A stretch of 64,000 nucleotides of DNA from Subdoligranulum variabile (GTDB lineage Bacteria > Bacillota > Clostridia > Oscillospirales > Ruminococcaceae). Position 1 is the first letter of the stretch. Each line of letters begins with the position of its first letter. The stretch spans positions 35,895-99,894 of the forward strand of contig QAKI01000011.1 in assembly GCA_003343905.1 (NCBI GenBank), given 5' to 3'. Shown one piece after another: positions 60,217-64,000 of this stretch. The translations under genes and the position numbers were made by a program. The notes below the pieces were generated by a model. The model was not told the DNA's origin, did no database searches, and worked only from the letters and a program-made list of their open reading frames with translations.

Positions 60217-61552
60217 TTATCGCTCTTTCTGGTGGGCAGCGCGCTGCTGCTCCCGGTCGTTCAACAGTTGGATGTTCTCCCGCATACGTTTGACACGGGC
60301 GGGATTTGCTGGGCTGTGTGCAACTCCTTTCTGGTTTCGGTGATCTGTTTGGTCAGTTCATCCTTTTCCGCGTGGAGGGCCTCACACTCGGTCGGGCCAC
60401 GGCAGCGGCGCAAACGGTTGCGGCACTTGGTGCGCCGGGCCTCCAGATCAGTCAACTTCTGTTCCTGCTCCGATGTAAAAGCAGCCACATCCTCTGCGGT
60501 ATTCAGAGAATGCCGTTCCAGAAGATGTAGCTGCTTTTCGATTTCTGCCCAACGGCGGTAATCCTCCCGCATGGCAGGATGAGGCGGGCGGTAGTTGGGT
60601 GTTGTGGTAGGCAGCTTGCCCAGCAGGTAGCAGTAATACAGGTATGTGCGGTAGATGCCGAACGCCTCCATAATGGCCTTGCGGAAGTCTTGACGCAGCT
60701 TCTGGTAATGGGGATGCACCGGCGGATACCGCTTGTTGTAGATCTCCATGCGTTTGAAAATCCCCATCTCATGATTCTGCTGGATGCGCTGGGCCATTAC
60801 CTGCGGGGTGTATTCCTCTCCAAACGTCTTGAAGCGCACAGCGCGGCGATCATGGGGCAGCTTGATGGTCGGATATTTGTGGTTGGGATTGAAGTCCACC
60901 TCATAGCCCATCTTGCGCAGGATGCGGGGCAGATCGCGGGGCGTCTCGCTGACGTTATACCGGGTGGGCTCTCCGGCTTTTTCGGCCAAGTAGATATTAC
61001 GGGGCACCCGGTGGGCATCTTTTTTGTCTACCACCGAAAGCCCCTGCTCCCGGCACAGTTCATCCGAGGCGTCCTGCAGGGCACGGTAGGTCTTTTTGCA
61101 GTCGTTGTACCGCTTGCCGTCCACAAAGGATACAGAGTTGATGACGAAATGGTTGTGACAGCAGTCGGTGTTCAGGTGGGGGGCCACCAGCACCTGAAAG
61201 CGGTCACCCCACACCCGTTTGGCCAGTTCCACCCCGATGGCGTGACTTCGCCGGGACGGAAACTCTGGTAGGCATGGAAGGCCACCGTGCCGCCGGTCTT
61301 GCCGAACTGCTGCTTGGTCAGTTCCACCTGCTGGCGGGCAATCTCCGGCACACAGTTGACACCGCTGACAAACAGCTGGCTTTCCTTGCTGGTCTTGGCG
61401 TCATTGGCGGCATACTGCAGTACGTCGCTCAGATCGTCCTTGCCCGCAGACAGACCGGTGAGATCCGGCAGGCGGGTCTTTTCTTCATTTCCGGCATAAC
61501 GTATGACCACATCCAAACGCCCTTTCACGGGCCAGATCTTGGTGACAGCCAT
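60217..61552 (-). pseudogene. relaxase/mobilization nuclease with two frameshifts
   Basis: The start MAVTKIWPVKGRLDVVIRY (ATG 61552) opens a MobP-type relaxase. Frame 1 runs to GGTVAFHAYQSFRPGEVT near 61243, where it breaks. The next frame begins GVELAKRVWGDRFQVLVAPH and carries the metal-binding motif HLNTDCCHNHFVINSVSF. The junction lacks the residues usually found between the two motifs, so about 16 nt seem deleted. A second shift near 60290 separates KELHTAQQ from the natural end NPARVKRMRENIQLLNDREQ, which stops at 60217. As read, no full relaxase is made. Confidence 0.82.
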
Positions 61553-61557
61553 CTTCT

Positions 61558-61839
61558 TCATTCCCCCTTCTGCGGCGCGGTAACCGCCCTCTGAACGGCC
61601 AGCAGCGTGTCCGGAATCTCCTGTTGTACCTCCGGTGCGTTGTCCTTGTGGTAGAGGGCGGTGAGGGCGTCTAGCACCTGCCGGTAGTCGGCGGTGGGCA
61701 GTTGGCGGGGCATCTGGTTGCGCAACCGCATATGGATGTATTGGGAGAGCGTCAGTCCGCATCGGGTAGCCGCCTGTTCAAACAGTTTCTTTTCTTCCGA
61801 CGTCACCCGGATGTTTATTTGCACGTTTCGAGTCAACAT
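61558..61839 (-). CDS. mobilization protein MobC-like
   Basis: 93 residues. TRNVQINIRVTSEEKKLFEQAATRCGLTLSQYI is a ribbon-helix-helix relaxosome motif. ATG at 61839 after GGAGGTG. Its end abuts the relaxase start, which is the typical mobC-relaxase order. It would load the relaxase at oriT. Confidence 0.85.
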   Translation of the reverse strand: MLTRNVQINIRVTSEEKKLFEQAATRCGLTLSQYIHMRLRNQMPRQLPTADYRQVLDALTALYHKDNAPEVQQEIPDTLLAVQRAVTAPQKGE

Positions 61840-61858
61840 AATTTCACCTCCATATAGC

Positions 61859-61887
61859 AAAAGACCGGGCATCGCTGCTCGGTCTTT
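61859..61887 (-). terminator. hairpin before mobC (terminator or attenuator)
   Basis: AAGACCGGGC...GCTCGGTCTT, followed by TTTTGC on the minus strand. It lies between tnpV and mobC, so it would separate the two or attenuate mobC. Confidence 0.6.
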
Positions 61888-61889
61888 GC

Positions 61890-62038
61890 ATTGTTGCGTT
61901 GTTGGATTTTCGGGGGTCATAGGGGCTGCGCCCCTTGCCAGCGTCCTGCGCTGGGGCGGCGTATGGCTTGCAAAAGCTATATAAAGCCAGTGCTCGTTAT
62001 CCCTGCAGACAGGTGTTTTTGTACGGTCTGAAAAGGAA
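61890..62038. other. candidate oriT region
   Basis: GC-rich non-coding segment directly upstream of mobC-relaxase. It holds two adjacent dyads, GGGGC-tgc-GCCCC (61922-61934) and CCAGCG-tcctg-CGCTGG (61938-61954). Relaxase-family transfer origins usually sit here. No nick site can be assigned. Confidence 0.35.
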
Positions 62039-62401
62039 TCACTCCAGCGCGTCCCCGCACAGAAGGTCCGGCAGGACCGCCTCCTCGGCTGCATTCTTGA
62101 TTGCATTCATGCGCCCTGCCCAGGCCAGCGGATCGGCCCGTTTGAGGGCTTCATCCACGCCCTGCTGGCGGGCCATCTGGTTGACGGTGTCCGCTACCAT
62201 CTGTCGGGCTTCGGCGTCCACATCGGCCAGGTGGCTGTGCAGCGTACCTTCCAGAAGCATGAGGTCGAACAGGTCGGGGCGGTGCTCCCGGAGGAATTGC
62301 CGCCGCAGTTCGCCGTATTTTCCGATGGGCCGGGTGTCGGTTTCGGGGAGAACCAAATCGGGAATCAGATAGCCGTTGATCTCGGTGTAAGTCAGTTTCA
62401 T
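62039..62401 (-). CDS. TnpV-family transposon-encoded protein
   Basis: 120 residues. MKLTYTEINGYLIPDLVLPE and GKYGELRRQFLREHRPDLFDLMLLEGTLHSHLADVD match the TnpV family found in Clostridial conjugative and mobilizable transposons. Its biochemical role is unknown. It lies between parB and mobC, same strand. Confidence 0.88.
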   Translation of the reverse strand: MKLTYTEINGYLIPDLVLPETDTRPIGKYGELRRQFLREHRPDLFDLMLLEGTLHSHLADVDAEARQMVADTVNQMARQQGVDEALKRADPLAWAGRMNAIKNAAEEAVLPDLLCGDALE

Positions 62402-62413
62402 AGCGTGCCTCCT

Positions 62414-63290
62414 TCAGCGTTCCTGAGTGTCCTTGTTGTAGCCGCGTTTGTGCTGCCAGGTGTGAAGCAGATGGAGAATGACCTGCTGCATCTGCTGCGG
62501 GGTGTAGTGTTTGGGGAAATACCGCTGCACGTCCTCCTGATTGAGGAAAAACTTCTGCCGTTGGTTGGGCTTTTCCTCGGTGAGCAGATGATGCAGATAT
62601 TCACGGGGCAGGATTCCCGCCTGGCTCATCTGTTTGAGGGTGCGGGACTGGGTGAGGGATGGTGTAGCCTGACAGGCATCCATCTCCTCCTTGAGCATCT
62701 GTTGGTGCTCCTCGGTCAGGTAGGAGATCTCTACCGCCGGATTGAAGGCGATCTGGTATTCATCCATCATCTGGAGGATGGTGGGAATCAGGTGGGTCAG
62801 ACGGATGTAGCGTTGGACGGTGCGGCCACTTTCGTTGCTGACCTGACCGACAATATCTGACGATTCCAACTTCCCGACTAGTTGTCGGGAAGTCATCTTT
62901 CCCTGATGCTTCACTGCGTCCATCTTCATTTTATAGGCAAACGCCTTTTCGCTGGGCAGGATATGCTCCCGCTGGATATTGCTGTCCACCATCAGGATCA
63001 CCGCCTCGTCATCGGTCATATTCCGGACCAGCACCGGCAGTTCGGTAATGCCCAGGGCTTCGCAGGCGGCCTTGCGGCGGTGCCCGCTGACGATCTCGTA
63101 GCGGCCATCTCCACGGGGGGCGGACCAGCAGCGGTGAGGGGACACCGTACTCCCGGATGCTTTCCTTGAGTTGTTCCATCTCCTCGCCGCTGGCCACCCG
63201 GAAGGGATGCCCCTGAAAGGGTTCCAGCAGACTGGCTGAAAGACCGATTACTTTTTCAGCCGGTGGGTTTTGGACTTGGTTTTCTGCCAT
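62414..63290 (-). pseudogene. parB: ParB-like partition protein with +1 frameshift
   Basis: N-terminal frame: MAENQVQNPPAEKVIGLSAS (ATG 63290) up to YGVPSPLLVRP. The second frame resumes RGDGRYEIVSGHRRKAACE, the ParB box, and runs to QHKRGYNKDTQER. The break is at a C6 run (63115-63120); one base fewer would restore VRPRGDGRYEIVSGH. Together they give a ~290-residue ParB/RepB-like protein with its DNA-binding helix region (GKMTSRQLVGKLESSDIVGQVSNESGRTV). It would help maintain the excised circle. Confidence 0.85.
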
Positions 63291-63431
63291 GACAATACGC
63301 TTCCTTTCTTGGTAAAAATAAGGCTTGCAAGAGGCGCTTTGTGCCCAAAAATGTATACGAAAAAACGGGTACATTTTCAGAAAATCCAGATTTTCCGGGC
63401 TCAAAATCGCCTTTTGAACAAAAAGTAGGCA

Positions 63432-63472
63432 TAAAAAATCCCCCTGCAACTGAAATCAGTAGCAGGGGGATT
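63432..63472 (-). terminator. terminator of the right-flank recombinase
   Basis: AATCCCCCTGC-aactgaaatcagta-GCAGGGGGATT with T6 on the minus strand. Same loop core (CTGAAATCAG) as the terminator at 46480-46523. Confidence 0.85.
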
Positions 63473-63478
63473 GGCGTA

Positions 63479-64000
63479 TTACAGGTAGATCTCCAAGTCG
63501 ATATCACGCCGTCGACTTGGATTTATCACGTTGTTATGCGCTTTTTGGAATGCTTGCGCATCCTCTAAGCTGAGTGTGAGCTCCAAGAGTCCAACGTAAT
63601 TACTTGCGGGGGCTCTTGATGGCAGCCTGCTTATTGGGTCGTCATCATAGGTATGTACCCAAAAGCGCGTACTGTTTGCATCCTCAAGTATCCTATTGAC
63701 GGCCCCATCCCCTTTCTTCGCTTTTGTTTTTCCCGGCATGATTTTTTCCGCCGAAATCGAATGGTAATTGTACGTTCCGCGCACATTGCATTGAACAGTG
63801 CATGACTCTTGAAATAGATTTAGTTCCCAGATGAATTTCTGTCCATCGATGGAGAAGATTCTCGGCACAAATCTGTCCAGAAATTCCCGGCTGATTTCAT
63901 CGTTTGGGAACGACTCTTGCCAGCTGAGTGCTTCCTCTTCCTTTTCACTATCGGCAGCTCCGTTTTCTTGTTCCTGCTGGTATTCTTCTAAAATATCCTG
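63479..64000 (-). CDS. second serine recombinase, C-terminal part (5' end outside window)
   Basis: 173 residues are visible, open to the window edge. FLDRFVPRIFSIDGQKFIWELNL parallels FIQNFVRRITPIDDTRFAWVLDL in the recombinase at the left end, so this is the C-terminal region of the same family. The end is SRRRDIDLEIYL. The 28-bp repeat lies within the gene (residues SRAPAS). As the N-terminal half is missing from view, catalytic residues cannot be checked. Confidence 0.75.
   Translation of the reverse strand, partial: QDILEEYQQEQENGAADSEKEEEALSWQESFPNDEISREFLDRFVPRIFSIDGQKFIWELNLFQESCTVQCNVRGTYNYHSISAEKIMPGKTKAKKGDGAVNRILEDANSTRFWVHTYDDDPISRLPSRAPASNYVGLLELTLSLEDAQAFQKAHNNVINPSRRRDIDLEIYL
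63600..63627. repeat. right 28-bp direct repeat (putative attR)
   Basis: Matches 46644-46671 with one difference (A for G near the right end). It lies in frame within a recombinase gene, encoding the same residues (PSRAPAS) as in the left-end recombinase. Confidence 0.7.

Larger units (their letters stand above)
46644..63627. mobile_element. putative 17-kb integrative mobilizable element (IME)
   Basis: Bounded by 28-bp direct repeats. Gene content runs from a large serine recombinase at the left end, through a RepA-like ATPase and cargo, to relaxase, MobC, TnpV and ParB at the right. There is no type IV secretion gene, so it would need a helper element. Base composition changes inside it: the left third is moderately GC-rich and 57.1-59.9 kb is strongly AT-rich. 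Relaxase and ParB frames are broken, so it may be immobile now. Confidence 0.7.

Overview
The window looks like chromosome from a high-GC, gut-type Oscillospiraceae, near Faecalibacterium/Gemmiger/Subdoligranulum. This is an inference from the overall GC-rich coding style, the spoIVB-spo0A pair, the fused IspDF enzyme, the cdaA-cdaR pair and the strong AGGAGG-type ribosome binding sites. No rRNA, CRISPR array or phage structural gene was seen.

Layout. 1-6.1 kb (minus strand): cdaR (partial), cdaA, ispDF, an IS200/IS605 element, spo0A and spoIVB. 6.1-7.9 kb: two tandem copies of a tRNA-Leu(CAG) transcription unit, a DUF975 membrane protein and tRNA-Ser(GGA). 7.9-10.1 kb: a divergent AraC regulator and MFS transporter. 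10.2-42.3 kb: a very dense cluster of FtsX/MacB/Bce-type ABC transporters, comprising three OmpR-type two-component systems, one AgrC-like kinase with a LytTR regulator broken by an amber codon, four ATPases and seven large permeases. Between them lie small membrane proteins, a DUF2089 protein, a flavodoxin and a zincin-like membrane protein. 42.4-46.2 kb: a DUF47/PhoU-like protein with a PiT phosphate transporter, then an SGNH hydrolase, a deformylase-like enzyme and an alpha/beta hydrolase.

46.6-63.6 kb: a roughly 17-kb integrative mobilizable element bounded by 28-bp direct repeats with one mismatch. It carries a large serine recombinase, a relaxosome-type protein, a RepA-like ATPase, a six-gene WYL-regulator cargo operon, a low-GC Fic/hypothetical segment, and a mobilization/partition block (relaxase, MobC, TnpV, ParB). 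Relaxase and ParB are frameshifted as sequenced. The right repeat lies inside the 3' end of a second serine recombinase gene that runs off the window.

How it fits together. The ABC/two-component cluster resembles modules that sense and detoxify envelope-active peptides; each kinase has little or no extracellular sensor domain. Similar dyads (CTTAC-N6-GTAAG type) sit upstream of several of these modules, which suggests related regulator sites. The most unusual structure is 33.9-42.3 kb: a module of kinase 3' end, promoter, ATPase and permease appears to have been tandemly copied. In copies 2 and 3 the ATPase has apparently been replaced by a 32-codon mini-ORF that overlaps the next permease start, so that one ATPase may serve three permeases.
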